Below, piece after piece: positions 1 through 7,776 of a stretch of 31,834 nt of DNA. The stretch is from Deltaproteobacteria bacterium (GTDB lineage Bacteria > Desulfobacterota > GWC2-55-46 > JAUVFY01), in contig JAUVFY010000001.1 of NCBI GenBank assembly GCA_030594025.1, forward strand, positions 1 through 31,834, read 5' to 3'. Within the stretch, counting starts at the first letter, position 1. Every line of letters starts with the position of its first letter. A program made the position numbers and the translations under genes. Below the pieces are notes generated by a model. That model made no database searches, was not told where the DNA came from, and was given only the letters and a program-made list of their open reading frames with translations.

Positions 1-688
1 ACTGTTCAACTTCAGTTTCGGAGAAAGAATTTTGAAGTTCTTAGCGGACTTCCCTGAGGGATTCACCTTGCCTTTCCTCGCCCTTTTTATCTGGGGTGTT
101 TTAATACGAAAGCGCGAAGGCTTCAGCTCTGCCGAGTTCTATCTGATCGCTGTCATGCTCATCTCCTGGCTATTCTATTTAGGCGTGAATCCCAGCGAGA
201 GGTACTTCACCCACCTCATGCCCGTTGCGCTTGTGTTTTCAGCTGCCGGTTTCTGCCACATCGAAGGCCGGCTTAAGGCCCGGGCGAGGAGGCCCATCCT
301 CTTAACCGCCGCTTTAGTCCTTGCCATTTGTGCCGTCGCGCTTCCCCAAGGACTGGTCTCCCTTCACGCACATCGTCTTCCTGAAAGACAGGCCGGCGAG
401 TGGCTCAAAGAGCATGCCGAAGGTCCATACTCTATCATGGCGCGCAAGCCGATAATGGCCTTTTATGCGGACGGCGGTTTCGTCCGCTTGTCTGGCGAAA
501 CCATGGAAGAGGTTATTGAATACGGGAAACAAGAGGGCGCAGAGTACGTGGCCGGATACAGCTCCTCACTCAGAGAGAATATACAGGACTTTGACCTTGA
601 AAAGGAAAGGTTTCTCACCGAGCTCATGCGCTTCAGTGCCGGCAGGGACGACGAATTCGTCCTATACAGGGTCGCTCATGAAAGGTAG
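1..688 (+). CDS. C-terminal part of a multi-pass membrane protein, glycosyltransferase-39/ArnT-like (5' truncated)
   Basis: The reading frame is open from base 2 and has no stop before the TAG at 686-688, so the gene begins outside the window; the TTG at 32 is not needed as a start. The visible part has about four hydrophobic segments (around LPFLALFIWGVLI, YLIAVMLISWLFYLGV, LMPVALVFSAAGF and LLTAALVLAICAVAL) followed by a soluble tail of about 110 residues. Several membrane spans followed by a short soluble C-terminal domain is the layout of lipid-linked-sugar-dependent glycosyltransferases of the GT39/PMT class, and the next genes handle LPS sugars. The catalytic N-terminal loop is not in view, so the family call is inference. 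Another polytopic envelope protein is possible. Confidence 0.5.
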   Translation, partial: LFNFSFGERILKFLADFPEGFTLPFLALFIWGVLIRKREGFSSAEFYLIAVMLISWLFYLGVNPSERYFTHLMPVALVFSAAGFCHIEGRLKARARRPILLTAALVLAICAVALPQGLVSLHAHRLPERQAGEWLKEHAEGPYSIMARKPIMAFYADGGFVRLSGETMEEVIEYGKQEGAEYVAGYSSSLRENIQDFDLEKERFLTELMRFSAGRDDEFVLYRVAHER

Positions 689-690
689 AT

Positions 691-1527
691 ATGCGTTTTA
701 TAAACCATAACGGCCTCATTATAAACGAACGGTTCTTCGAGTTGTTGAAGGCACACGGCCTCGACAGCTTCGAGTGCCTTTTGAACTACGAGGGGGGTAG
801 TGTTTTCAATAAAAAAAAGACTCACTCGGTTGTGAGGATTGAGCTCGGGGAGGGGGAGGGGGAGGGGGAGGGTTTTTACCTTAAGCGGCACTTCTGGTCC
901 GCGGGCGAAAGGGTTAAAGCCCTTTTCAGCCGGGACAGGCCCGAAGAGGGGCGTAACGAGTGGGAGGGCATACTCTTACTCGAAGAGCTCGGCTTCCCCA
1001 CGATGGTCGCCGTAGCCTTCGGCGAAGAGAGGAGTTTTTTCGGGCTCCCCTCGGTTTCGCTCACCCTTACCGAAGAGATATACGGGGCTGAGAGGGTTGA
1101 GGATTATATCCCGAGTTTGACCGGTAGAGTTATTGAGAAAAGGGAACTTGTAAGGAGGCTCGGGCTCCTTGCAAGGGACTTCCACCGTAAGGGGCTCTGC
1201 CACCAGGATTTTTACCTGGGGCACTTTTTTATAAACCCTGAGACGGGTGAGCTCTTCCTCGTGGACCTTCAAAGGGTTCACAAGAGGAAGGCCGTAAGGA
1301 AGAGCGACAGGATAAAGGATCTTGCGCAGCTCACATTCTCGGCACGGAACACGGAAAATTTTACATGGACTGACCTTGTGAGGTTCGCACATACGTATCT
1401 CGGCAAGGAAAAGTTCGACAATTCGGATAAGAGGATGATAAGAAGGATCTTTAAAAAATCAGAAAAGATAGCAAGGCATACAGAGAAGTTGTTGAGAGCG
1501 CGGCAATCCGGAAAACACGTCCTTTAA
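691..1527 (+). CDS. WaaP/KdkA-like lipopolysaccharide core kinase
   Basis: A 278-residue kinase-fold protein of the lipopolysaccharide kinase (WaaP/InaA/KdkA) family, expected to phosphorylate a core sugar of LPS on the cytoplasmic face. Visible motifs are a candidate ATP-binding lysine in FYLKRHF (about residue 65), the HRKGLCHQDFYLGHFFI catalytic loop (H-x-D around residues 170-175) and a following metal-binding Asp in LFLVDLQRV. It starts 2 bases after the preceding stop, and its ribosome binding site (AAAGG, about 5 bases upstream) lies inside the end of that gene, so the two are probably translationally coupled. Oddity: just before the ATP-binding lysine the protein carries four Glu-Gly dipeptides encoded by a perfect hexanucleotide repeat. 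Family membership is fairly secure; the exact sugar acceptor is unknown. Confidence 0.8.
   Translation: MRFINHNGLIINERFFELLKAHGLDSFECLLNYEGGSVFNKKKTHSVVRIELGEGEGEGEGFYLKRHFWSAGERVKALFSRDRPEEGRNEWEGILLLEELGFPTMVAVAFGEERSFFGLPSVSLTLTEEIYGAERVEDYIPSLTGRVIEKRELVRRLGLLARDFHRKGLCHQDFYLGHFFINPETGELFLVDLQRVHKRKAVRKSDRIKDLAQLTFSARNTENFTWTDLVRFAHTYLGKEKFDNSDKRMIRRIFKKSEKIARHTEKLLRARQSGKHVL
847..870 (+). repeat. in-frame hexanucleotide repeat, four GGGGAG units, in the kinase gene
   Basis: Four perfect tandem GGGGAG units code for Gly-Glu repeats at residues 53-60 of the WaaP-like kinase, directly before the strand that carries the putative ATP-binding lysine. A 6-base unit keeps frame, so slippage would lengthen or shorten a loop without inactivating the gene. 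Confidence 0.9.
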
Positions 1528-1571
1528 ATTAATAACCAGGAATTTAAAAACGTATCATTTTAAAAGTTGCC

Positions 1572-1585
1572 CCACCGCAAGGTGG
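1572..1585 (+). promoter_or_regulatory. GNRA-capped hairpin beside the epimerase ribosome binding site
   Basis: CCACC (1572-1576), loop GCAA, GGTGG (1581-1585) form a perfect 5-bp stem with a GNRA tetraloop. The Shine-Dalgarno TAAGGAGA begins immediately after the stem, about 10 bases before the ATG at 1605. It could present or protect the ribosome binding site. It has no U-tract, so it is not a terminator. Confidence 0.5.
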
Positions 1586-1604
1586 TAAGGAGAAAGCGCG
1601 ATAA

Positions 1605-2600
1605 ATGATATTGCCGGAATTTAAAGGTAAACGTTACCACTTCTTAGTGACCGGCGGGGCAGGTTTTATCGGTTCCAACCTCGTCTTTGCGCTCCTCGGT
1701 AGCGGTCAGAAAGTGACCGTGCTGGATAACCTCTCCACGGGGAAGAGAAAGAACATAGACGATGTAGAGGGTTTTATTGCGACCGATAGGACCCCCGCGG
1801 GGGATTTTACATTCATTGAGGGCGACATAAGGGATGAGGGGGTTTGCGCGAAGGCCGCCGAAGGGGTGGACTACGTGCTCCACAACGCGGCACTGGGCTC
1901 TGTCCCTCGTTCCATAGACGACCCTGTTACGACAACAGAAGTGAACGTGATGGGCTCGATTAACATGCTTATCGCCTCAAGGGACAGTCAAGTGAGACGT
2001 TTCGTTTATGCCTCGAGCTCGTCGGTCTACGGAGATTCCCCGCGGCTTCCTAGGGTGGAGGGGCATGAGGGCCGCCCCCTTTCACCCTATGCCGTGACAA
2101 AGGCCGTTGGGGAGATGTACGCCGAAAACTTCCAGCGCCTTTACGCCCTCGAGGTCATAGGGCTAAGGTACTTTAACGTTTTCGGCCCGAGGCAGGACCC
2201 TTACTCGCAGTATGCGGCCGTGATACCGATATTTACAAGAAAGCTTATAAGGGGCGAACCACCCACGATCTTCGGCGACGGTGAGACTACGAGGGATTTT
2301 ACCTACGTGGATAACGCCGTTGGTGCAAACATAAGGGCCGTATTCGCCCCGAAGGAGGCAACGGGCGGAGTGTACAACATAGCCTGCGGCTCAAGGCTCT
2401 CGCTTAACGAGCTATATAAAAGGCTCTCGGCCATCTTGGGAAAGTCTATAAAACCCCTTTACGGACCGGAAAGAAAAGGCGACGTGCGCCACAGCGATGC
2501 GGACATTACACGGGCACTGAGGTTTTTAAACTACGAACCGGTAATAGACGCCTCAAAGGGGCTTGAGCTTGCCGTAAGGTGGTTTAGGGAGAACCTTTAA
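1605..2600 (+). CDS. UDP-N-acetylglucosamine/UDP-glucose 4-epimerase, WbpP/TviC-like (extended SDR)
   Basis: A 331-residue extended short-chain dehydrogenase that should interconvert UDP-GlcNAc and UDP-GalNAc (or the glucose/galactose pair) with bound NAD. The Rossmann motif VTGGAGFIGSN is at residues 15-25. Next comes the family signature HNAALGSVPRSI, then the SSSSVYG active-site serine region and the catalytic YAVTK near residue 162. RYFNVFGPRQDP and GDGETTRDFTYVDN follow as the substrate-binding part. These segments read very like the WbpP/TviC group of UDP-GlcNAc 4-epimerases, which feed O-antigen or capsule synthesis. The ATG at 1605 has a good AAGGAG site. Length is normal for the family. 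The context beside an LPS kinase and heptose kinase supports an envelope role; the exact sugar is inferred. Confidence 0.88.
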   Translation: MILPEFKGKRYHFLVTGGAGFIGSNLVFALLGSGQKVTVLDNLSTGKRKNIDDVEGFIATDRTPAGDFTFIEGDIRDEGVCAKAAEGVDYVLHNAALGSVPRSIDDPVTTTEVNVMGSINMLIASRDSQVRRFVYASSSSVYGDSPRLPRVEGHEGRPLSPYAVTKAVGEMYAENFQRLYALEVIGLRYFNVFGPRQDPYSQYAAVIPIFTRKLIRGEPPTIFGDGETTRDFTYVDNAVGANIRAVFAPKEATGGVYNIACGSRLSLNELYKRLSAILGKSIKPLYGPERKGDVRHSDADITRALRFLNYEPVIDASKGLELAVRWFRENL

Positions 2601-2718
2601 CGGAACCACAAGAGATTAGTTGGATTGCCACTTAACGAGATATATGCTATATACGATGTGTAACGCCTTGAGCGGAGTTTAAATCCCTGTCGGGAATTCC
2701 TTTCCGGAGAGTCTTTAC

Positions 2719-3717
2719 ATGAGAAGGATAGTTGGCACAAAGAGGGCAAGTTCCATAATCGCGGGTTTCAAGAAGGCGCGCATACTGGTCATAGGGGACC
2801 TGATTATGGACCATTTTATATGGGGGGATGTAAAACGCATATCCCCCGAGGCGCCGGTGCCCGTTGTCGATGTATCGAAGGAGACAACACTTCTCGGCGG
2901 CAGCGCAAACGTGGTAAACAACATACACACCCTCGGCGGAAGCTGCCTTGTGGCGGGAATCGTGGGCAAGGACGAGGACGGAAGGAAGTTAGTGAGCAGG
3001 CTCAGGGAAAGGGGCATCTCCACCGAGGGGATAGTGGTGGACCCCAGGAGTCCCACCACCATAAAGACACGCGTAATAGCCCACAGCCAGCAGGTTGTTA
3101 GGTTCGACCGCGAAAACAGGCTGGGCATAAGCCACAGGGTAAGGGAGAGGGTCTTCTCCTATATAGAACAGGCGGTAAGAAAAGCGAGCCTTGTCGTAGT
3201 TTCCGACTATTCAAAGGGCCTCATATCGGAAGAGCTTATGGAAGTGGTCATGGAGATTACCGGGAGGCTCAAAAAGCCCCTCGTGGTCGACCCCAAGGTG
3301 GAGCACTTCGACTATTACAGTGGGGCGACCCTTGTGACCCCAAATAACAAGGAGGCGGGGCTCGCCTCGGGCATAGAGATAGAGGACACGGAGAGCCTGA
3401 AGAGGGCAGGCGAGATACTCAGGGCGAGGCTCTGCTGTGAGGCGCTTCTCATTACAAGGGGAGAGCACGGGATGAGCCTTTTTGAGGCGGACTCGGAGAC
3501 CCACATCCCCACGGTGGCCAAAGAGGTATATGACGTAAGCGGCGCAGGGGATACGGTGGTCGGGGTCATGTCCCTCTCGCTTGCTGCGGGGGCAAGTTTT
3601 AAAGAGGCGGCTGTACTGGCCAACCTCGCCGCTGGAATAGTGGTGGGCAAGGTGGGTACCGCGACGGTGAGGCCGGCGGAGTTGCTTCAAGCCGTTCAAT
3701 TGAGCTTGAAAAGATAG
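2719..3717 (+). CDS. hldA: D-glycero-beta-D-manno-heptose-7-phosphate kinase (single-domain HldA/RfaE1)
   Basis: A PfkB/ribokinase-family sugar kinase of 332 residues that phosphorylates heptose 7-phosphate at C1 in the ADP-heptose pathway for LPS inner core. Visible features are VIGDLIMDHFIWGDVKRISPEAP (in pieces: GDLIMD, RISPEAPVPVV), the GGSANVVNNI substrate region, DPKVEHFDYY and the C-terminal anion hole/catalytic motif SGAGDT near residue 275. There is no C-terminal nucleotidyltransferase domain, so this is the split HldA form and the partner hldC must be elsewhere. The ATG at 2719 has GGAG 9 bases upstream. It follows the epimerase after 118 bases and is followed within 8 bases by the DUF4416 gene, so they are probably co-transcribed. 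The RfaE-specific N-terminus separates it from other PfkB kinases. Confidence 0.92.
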   Translation: MRRIVGTKRASSIIAGFKKARILVIGDLIMDHFIWGDVKRISPEAPVPVVDVSKETTLLGGSANVVNNIHTLGGSCLVAGIVGKDEDGRKLVSRLRERGISTEGIVVDPRSPTTIKTRVIAHSQQVVRFDRENRLGISHRVRERVFSYIEQAVRKASLVVVSDYSKGLISEELMEVVMEITGRLKKPLVVDPKVEHFDYYSGATLVTPNNKEAGLASGIEIEDTESLKRAGEILRARLCCEALLITRGEHGMSLFEADSETHIPTVAKEVYDVSGAGDTVVGVMSLSLAAGASFKEAAVLANLAAGIVVGKVGTATVRPAELLQAVQLSLKR

Positions 3718-3725
3718 GCGATTTT

Positions 3726-4274
3726 ATGCGGCCCGGGAAGGTGGAGCCGGTAAAGCTTATTGTGAGTCTGTTTTCCAGCGAACTGGACCTCATTGACTCT
3801 GTCCTTGAAGAGCTTACGAACAGGTTCGGTGAGATAGATTTTCTGAGCGAGCCCTTTGATTTCATCGAGACCGGTTATTATGACGAAGAGTTCGGGGGCG
3901 GGCTCGTGAGGAGGATCGCATCCTTCTCGGATTTGGTTGACCCCGCCGAACTCCCCTCGATAAAGCTTTTAACCAACTCTATCGAGGACAGCTATACGCG
4001 TGAGGGAGGGAAAAGGAAAGTCAATATAGACCCCGGGTACCTGACGCTCGAAAGGCTCGTTCTGGCATCGTGCAAGAATTTCTCCCACAGGATATACCTG
4101 GGAGAGGGCGTATATGGGGACCTCACGTTCTTGTACAGAGCCGGTGAGTACAGGCCCCTTGAGTGGACTTATCCCGACTACGGCGGGGCCCGCATGAAGG
4201 GGCTCCTTAAACAGATAAGGGCAAAGTATGCGGAAAAGATAGGCAGGGGAACGGGCAGAAAGCTAAAGGGTTAA
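3726..4274 (+). CDS. DUF4416 family protein
   Basis: A 182-residue soluble protein matching the DUF4416 pattern: an opening KLIVSLFSSE strand, the motif FIETGYYDEEFG, SIKLLTNSIED, then NIDPGYLTLERLVLASCKNF and RIYLGEGVYGDLTFLY, ending with a TYPDYG segment. The family is widespread in deltaproteobacteria and relatives but has no established function known to me. There is no signal peptide or membrane segment. It sits 8 bases after hldA and 32 bases before yicC in the same orientation, an arrangement that suggests one transcript from envelope to housekeeping genes. The ATG at 3726 has only a weak AGGCG upstream, which fits coupling to hldA translation. Confidence 0.85.
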   Translation: MRPGKVEPVKLIVSLFSSELDLIDSVLEELTNRFGEIDFLSEPFDFIETGYYDEEFGGGLVRRIASFSDLVDPAELPSIKLLTNSIEDSYTREGGKRKVNIDPGYLTLERLVLASCKNFSHRIYLGEGVYGDLTFLYRAGEYRPLEWTYPDYGGARMKGLLKQIRAKYAEKIGRGTGRKLKG

Positions 4275-4306
4275 GCCACCTCTTTCAGAGAAGGAGCAAA
4301 TTAAAA

Positions 4307-5176
4307 TTGGCCAACAGCATGACAGGATTCGGCAGGGCCGAGTTCACAATCGGAGAGAACGTTTATTACGTTGAGGTAAAATCCCTCAACCACCGCTACC
4401 TGGACATAAAGGCGCGCCTGACTGAGAGGTTCTTTGCGCTTGAGCCCAGGCTAAGGGAAGAGATAAAGAAGATTTTTTCAAGGGGTTCATTCAGTCTATA
4501 TGTTTCTGCGGTTTCCGGACCGGTTGAGTCGCTCGAGGTGAACATCCCCCTTGCCCGCAAATACCTCGATGTGGAGATGGAACTTAAAAAAGAACTGGGA
4601 CTCACGGGCGAGATCGACGTTCCTCTCATGCTAAGGCTTAAGGACATAATGACTTCCCCCAGGAAGGAAGAGGACCTCGAGGGAGACTGGAAGGCCTTCA
4701 AGGTGGGGTCGGATGCGGCCCTGGGCCAGGTCCTCGAGATGCGCAGGGCCGAGGGCGAGGCGCTTAAAAAGGACATAGAGTCGAAACTCTCGGTAATCGA
4801 GGATCTTCTTAATAAGGTAGAAGAGCGCGTGCCCGAGGTCGTCGCCAGCTATAGACAAAAGCTCACAGAAGAGATGAAAAAACTTATCGACGAAGAAGTT
4901 GACGAGACGAGGCTCCTTACCGAGGCGGCCATCTTTGCAGAAAGAGCGGACGTCGCCGAAGAGATAGTCCGCCTCAGAAGCCACATAGAAAGGATGAGGG
5001 ATTACCTTGCCCTGGCGGAGCCCGTGGGAAGAAGGCTTGATTTCCTGTGCCAGGAGATGCAGAGGGAGGCGAATACCACCGCGTCCAAATCCAACGACGT
5101 TTCCATAACCCAGACGGTGGTGGAGATGAAAGGGGAGCTCGAGAAGGTTCGCGAACAGGTGCAGAATATTGAGTGA
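4307..5176 (+). CDS. yicC: YicC family endoribonuclease
   Basis: A 289-residue YicC/YloC protein. The N-terminal signature SMTGFGRAE, KSLNHRYLDIK and the C-terminal DUF1732 region (RLLTEAAIFAERADVAEEI, FLCQEMQREANT, then SNDVSI) are all present. Members are endoribonucleases linked to RNA turnover and stationary-phase fitness. The start is taken as TTG at 4307 because AAGGAG (4291-4296) lies 10 bases before it. The ATG at 4319 would be 22 bases from that site and would remove residues that the family normally has before SMTGFG. It ends just before gmk, the usual yicC-gmk-rpoZ gene order, so co-expression with nucleotide metabolism and transcription genes is expected. Confidence 0.95.
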   Translation: MANSMTGFGRAEFTIGENVYYVEVKSLNHRYLDIKARLTERFFALEPRLREEIKKIFSRGSFSLYVSAVSGPVESLEVNIPLARKYLDVEMELKKELGLTGEIDVPLMLRLKDIMTSPRKEEDLEGDWKAFKVGSDAALGQVLEMRRAEGEALKKDIESKLSVIEDLLNKVEERVPEVVASYRQKLTEEMKKLIDEEVDETRLLTEAAIFAERADVAEEIVRLRSHIERMRDYLALAEPVGRRLDFLCQEMQREANTTASKSNDVSITQTVVEMKGELEKVREQVQNIE

Positions 5177-5180
5177 GGCC

Positions 5181-5786
5181 ATGAACAAGGGAATACCTTT
5201 CATAGTGTCGGCGCCTTCAGGTGCGGGCAAGACCACACTGGTCAAGATGGCGGTCGAGCACTTCCCTGACATGCACTTCTCCGTATCCTATACAACCAGA
5301 GAGCCCAGGCAGGGTGAGGTAGACGGCGTGGATTACCTTTTCGTGGACGACCGGGCATTCGACGAGATGGCAAGAAAAGGCGATTTCATCGAATACGCCG
5401 AGGTCCACGGAAGAAGGTACGGAACTTTGCTAAAAGACCTTATAAGCGAGCTTGCCCGGGGAAAGGACGTGCTCCTTGACATAGACGTACAGGGAGCCGA
5501 GCAGGTCCGAAAAATTCTGGAATACGGGGTCTATATCTTCATAGTGCCGCCCTCCATCGAGGAGTGCGAAAAGAGGCTCATGGAAAGGGGAAAAGACAGT
5601 CAAGAGGAAATAAAAAAGAGGGTTCAGGTTTCAATAAACGAGATAAAGAGGGCCGAGAACTACGACTATATAATCATTAACGACGAGCTCGAAGGGGCCT
5701 TTGAAAGACTCAAGTCTGTTATAACGGCGGAGAAGACAAGGGGGCAAAGGCTAATGGACAGGGTTAAAGAAACATTTGGAATATAG
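5181..5786 (+). CDS. gmk: guanylate kinase
   Basis: GMP kinase (GMP + ATP to GDP + ADP), essential for guanine nucleotide supply and hence for the (c-di-)GMP pools. The P-loop SAPSGAGKTT stands near the N-terminus, followed by the GMP-binding block YTTREPRQGEVDG and DYLFV, then DVLLDIDVQGA and the lid/C-terminal IFIVPPS. Length is about 201 residues, typical of the family. The start is uncertain: ATG at 5181, 4 bases after the yicC stop, gives the typical MNKGIPFIVSAPSG beginning, while an in-frame TTG at 5169 overlapping yicC would add four residues. No strong Shine-Dalgarno fits either, so translational coupling to yicC is likely. Confidence 0.95.
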   Translation: MNKGIPFIVSAPSGAGKTTLVKMAVEHFPDMHFSVSYTTREPRQGEVDGVDYLFVDDRAFDEMARKGDFIEYAEVHGRRYGTLLKDLISELARGKDVLLDIDVQGAEQVRKILEYGVYIFIVPPSIEECEKRLMERGKDSQEEIKKRVQVSINEIKRAENYDYIIINDELEGAFERLKSVITAEKTRGQRLMDRVKETFGI

Positions 5787-5804
5787 ACGGAAATGGTGTA
5801 AAAT
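5776..5804 (+). promoter_or_regulatory. sigma70-like promoter for rpoZ
   Basis: TTGGAA (5776-5781), a 17-base spacer and TAAAAT (5799-5804) overlap the end of gmk and lie about 70 bases before rpoZ. This would give rpoZ its own transcript in addition to read-through from gmk. Confidence 0.5.
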
Positions 5805-5871
5805 AAAGACCTTTCGGATAAGAGGGTTTTAGTGTAGTGTGGTTTCAACATACTTTATGGAGGTAAGCTTA

Positions 5872-6075
5872 ATGGCAAGGATAACTGTCGAGGACTGTCT
5901 CGAGAAGGTGCCGAGCCGTTTTAGCCTTGTGCACATCGCCGCGCAGAGGGCGAGAAAGCTCATCAAAGGGGCACGCCCCCTCGTGGAATCGGAGAACAGG
6001 GCCATCGTTACCGCCCTGAGGGAGATAGCCGCCGGTGATGTGGTAATTGAGGAGGAAGAGTCCAAAAAGGAATAA
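5872..6075 (+). CDS. rpoZ: RNA polymerase omega subunit
   Basis: A 67-residue omega subunit that helps assemble RNA polymerase by latching onto beta-prime. The sequence begins MARITVEDCLEKV and contains the conserved FSLVHIAAQRARKL and ENRAIVTALREI helices, followed by an acidic tail. The ATG at 5872 is chosen over the upstream GTG at 5839 because GGAGGT (5859-5864) sits 7 bases before it and the protein then starts at the family's normal position. It follows gmk as in most proteobacteria and is closed by a strong terminator at 6101-6133, the end of the first operon. Confidence 0.97.
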   Translation: MARITVEDCLEKVPSRFSLVHIAAQRARKLIKGARPLVESENRAIVTALREIAAGDVVIEEEESKKE

Positions 6076-6100
6076 AGTTCGTTTTAGTGTGTATTAGTTA

Positions 6101-6133
6101 AACCCCCGGCACTTTCGGGCCGGGGGTTTTTTT
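6101..6133 (+). terminator. Rho-independent terminator after rpoZ
   Basis: A 10-bp perfect stem AACCCCCGGC / GCCGGGGGTT with an 8-base loop runs straight into seven T residues. It ends the operon of polysaccharide, yicC, gmk and rpoZ genes. Confidence 0.95.
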
Positions 6134-6226
6134 ATTCCCTTTCGCAGAGAAATTTAAGCCCTACCCGTTGCCACCGCCTGCCTGCCAGAATAAAAATCCC
6201 ACCCGGGAACAAAGGCAAATAAAGTT

Positions 6227-6235
6227 TGCTATAAT
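6227..6235 (+). promoter_or_regulatory. extended -10 promoter before the DUF2703 gene
   Basis: A perfect TATAAT (6230-6235) is preceded by TG one base upstream (TGCTATAAT), an extended -10 element. No good -35 is visible at the right spacing, which is usual for this type. It lies 40 bases before the ATG at 6275. Confidence 0.6.
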
Positions 6236-6274
6236 TTCGATATACCGCAAACCGTGATTAAAAAGGAGGCCTCT

Positions 6275-6745
6275 ATGAAGCACCGTATGAAAGGCAAAAG
6301 GGGGATCCCGGTGGAAATTCTCAAAATAAGATGGCAACGCCTGGTATTTCAAGGCCAGACCTGCCCCAGGTGCGCGGAAACGGAGGAACAGGTCGACAAA
6401 GCATTTCAAATCCTCAAACAGTGCCTCGCCCCGCTGGGGATAGGTGTGACCCTGGATAAAAAGGTACTTACCCCCGAGACATTTGCCAGGCACGTCATGG
6501 AGTCAAACCGCATCTGGATAGGCGAGCGGCCCCTGGAGGAGTGGCTTGAGGGCCGCGTGGGACAAAGCCTTTGTTGCGGACCCTGTGGTGAAACGGAATG
6601 CAGAACTGTCGAGGTGGGAGAAAGGATTTATGAAACGATCTCTTCTCGTTTGATCTTAAAGGCAGGCCTCATCGCGGCCTCCGGGATGCTCGGTAAGGAG
6701 GCTGAACCTTCCACGGTCTGCTGCCCCACCGGGGAAAGTAAATGA
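6275..6745 (+). CDS. DUF2703 family thiol-rich cytoplasmic protein
   Basis: A 156-residue protein with the DUF2703 signature: ILKIRWQRLVFQGQTCPRC, a TEEQVDKAF helix, LAPLGIGVTLD, SNRIWIGERPLEEWL, GQSLCCGPCGETECRTVEV and a C-terminal helical segment with a final CC pair. The CPRC, CCGPC and EC cysteines suggest a redox or metal site, but no reaction is established that I know of. The start is ATG 6275, which has AAGGAGG 5 bases upstream; a GTG at 6254 is less well placed. It has its own extended -10 promoter and overlaps the DUF72 gene by 4 bases (ATGA), so the pair form an operon. The N-terminal half resembles thioredoxin-like folds by motif position only; that is inference. Confidence 0.85.
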   Translation: MKHRMKGKRGIPVEILKIRWQRLVFQGQTCPRCAETEEQVDKAFQILKQCLAPLGIGVTLDKKVLTPETFARHVMESNRIWIGERPLEEWLEGRVGQSLCCGPCGETECRTVEVGERIYETISSRLILKAGLIAASGMLGKEAEPSTVCCPTGESK

Positions 6746-7647
6746 TTTACGTAGGGACATGTTCCTGGACGGAAAAAACACTCATCAAAAGCGGCGAGTT
6801 CTATCCGAAGGGTGTGAGTACAGCTGAAGGCCGGCTCAGATTCTATTCCGAAAGTTTCAGGACCGTTGAAGTAGACTCAAGCTATTACGCCATCCCTGAC
6901 AGAAGGACCACCGCTCTCTGGGCGCAAAGGACCCCCGGGGGGTTCTTATTCCACGTGAAGGCATACGGGGCTCTTACGGGCCACGGGGTGGACCCGAGGA
7001 CTCTGCCCAAAGACCTACAGGGTTTTTTTCCGGCCGATGAAAGACGCGGGAGATACGTCTATATAAAAGACACTGAAATTAAAAAAACCCTTTTCGAAAG
7101 GTTCAAGGATTCCCTCGGCCCGCTTGTAAAGGCCGGGAAACTGGGTGTCGTTGTTTTCCAGTACCCGCCATGGTTCCATTACAGGCCCGCTAACCCCGAT
7201 TTCATACTCGAGTGCAAAAACCACCTGGAAGGGGTAAGCCTTGCAGTAGAGTTCCGCCACGGTAGCTGGCTTACACCCCAAAGGGCGGAATCTGTCTTTG
7301 AGTTCCTCGGAAAAAACGGGATAACCTATATAACCGCGGACGAGCCCCAGTACGGAACCCTCGCAACAGTGCCCTTCCTCCCTGGGGTTACCACTGACAC
7401 GGCGTACTTCAGGCTCCACGGAAGGAACAAAAAAAATTGGCTTAAAACCGGCATCGAGACCTCCTTGAGATACGATTATCTTTATTCGGACGACGAACTT
7501 AAAGGGTTCGTGTCCCATGTGCTCGAAGCGGACCGCGACGCGAAAAAGACCTTCGTTATGTTCAACAACTGCCACGGCGGCTTCGCGATAAAGAACGCCA
7601 TGAGGATCCGGACCCTCATCGAGGAGTCCGAAAAAGAGGTGCGTTGA
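6742..7647 (+). CDS. yecE: DUF72/YecE family protein
   Basis: A 301-residue TIM-barrel-like DUF72 protein. It opens with the diagnostic IYVGTCSWTE, then RFYSESFRTVEVDSSYYAIP, FLFHVKAYGALTGH, VVFQYPPWFHY, LAVEFRHGSW, the AYFRLHGRN motif and the closing FVMFNNCHGGFA with the conserved asparagines. The family is common and its biochemical role is not settled. Translation is coupled to the DUF2703 gene through an ATGA overlap. No signal peptide or membrane segment is visible, so it is probably cytoplasmic. Length is a little above the usual 240-280 because of an insert around residues 90-120 (RTLPKDLQGFF region). Identification is confident, function is not. Confidence 0.9.
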   Translation: MIYVGTCSWTEKTLIKSGEFYPKGVSTAEGRLRFYSESFRTVEVDSSYYAIPDRRTTALWAQRTPGGFLFHVKAYGALTGHGVDPRTLPKDLQGFFPADERRGRYVYIKDTEIKKTLFERFKDSLGPLVKAGKLGVVVFQYPPWFHYRPANPDFILECKNHLEGVSLAVEFRHGSWLTPQRAESVFEFLGKNGITYITADEPQYGTLATVPFLPGVTTDTAYFRLHGRNKKNWLKTGIETSLRYDYLYSDDELKGFVSHVLEADRDAKKTFVMFNNCHGGFAIKNAMRIRTLIEESEKEVR

Positions 7648-7694
7648 GCACGCAGGATAACGCATTTCACCCACTCCCTTTCAAAGAGGATGGT

Positions 7695-7722
7695 TTGACA
7701 GGCGGAAATTAAGGGCTAAACT
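7695..7722 (+). promoter_or_regulatory. sigma70 promoter for the Met-rich gene pair
   Basis: A perfect TTGACA (7695-7700), a 16-base spacer and TAAACT (7717-7722, 4 of 6) lie about 55 bases before the start codon at 7777. This separates the two small genes from the DUF72 operon. Confidence 0.65.
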
Positions 7723-7776
7723 TTTTTTGAGAACCCGGCGGATTGATTTAAAGACAAAACGACGGAGGTGACACCT

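Noticed and set aside
465..710. 81-codon + strand frame overlapping the membrane protein and the kinase start.
   Set aside because: Entirely inside other genes, no domain, no ribosome site; frame shadow.
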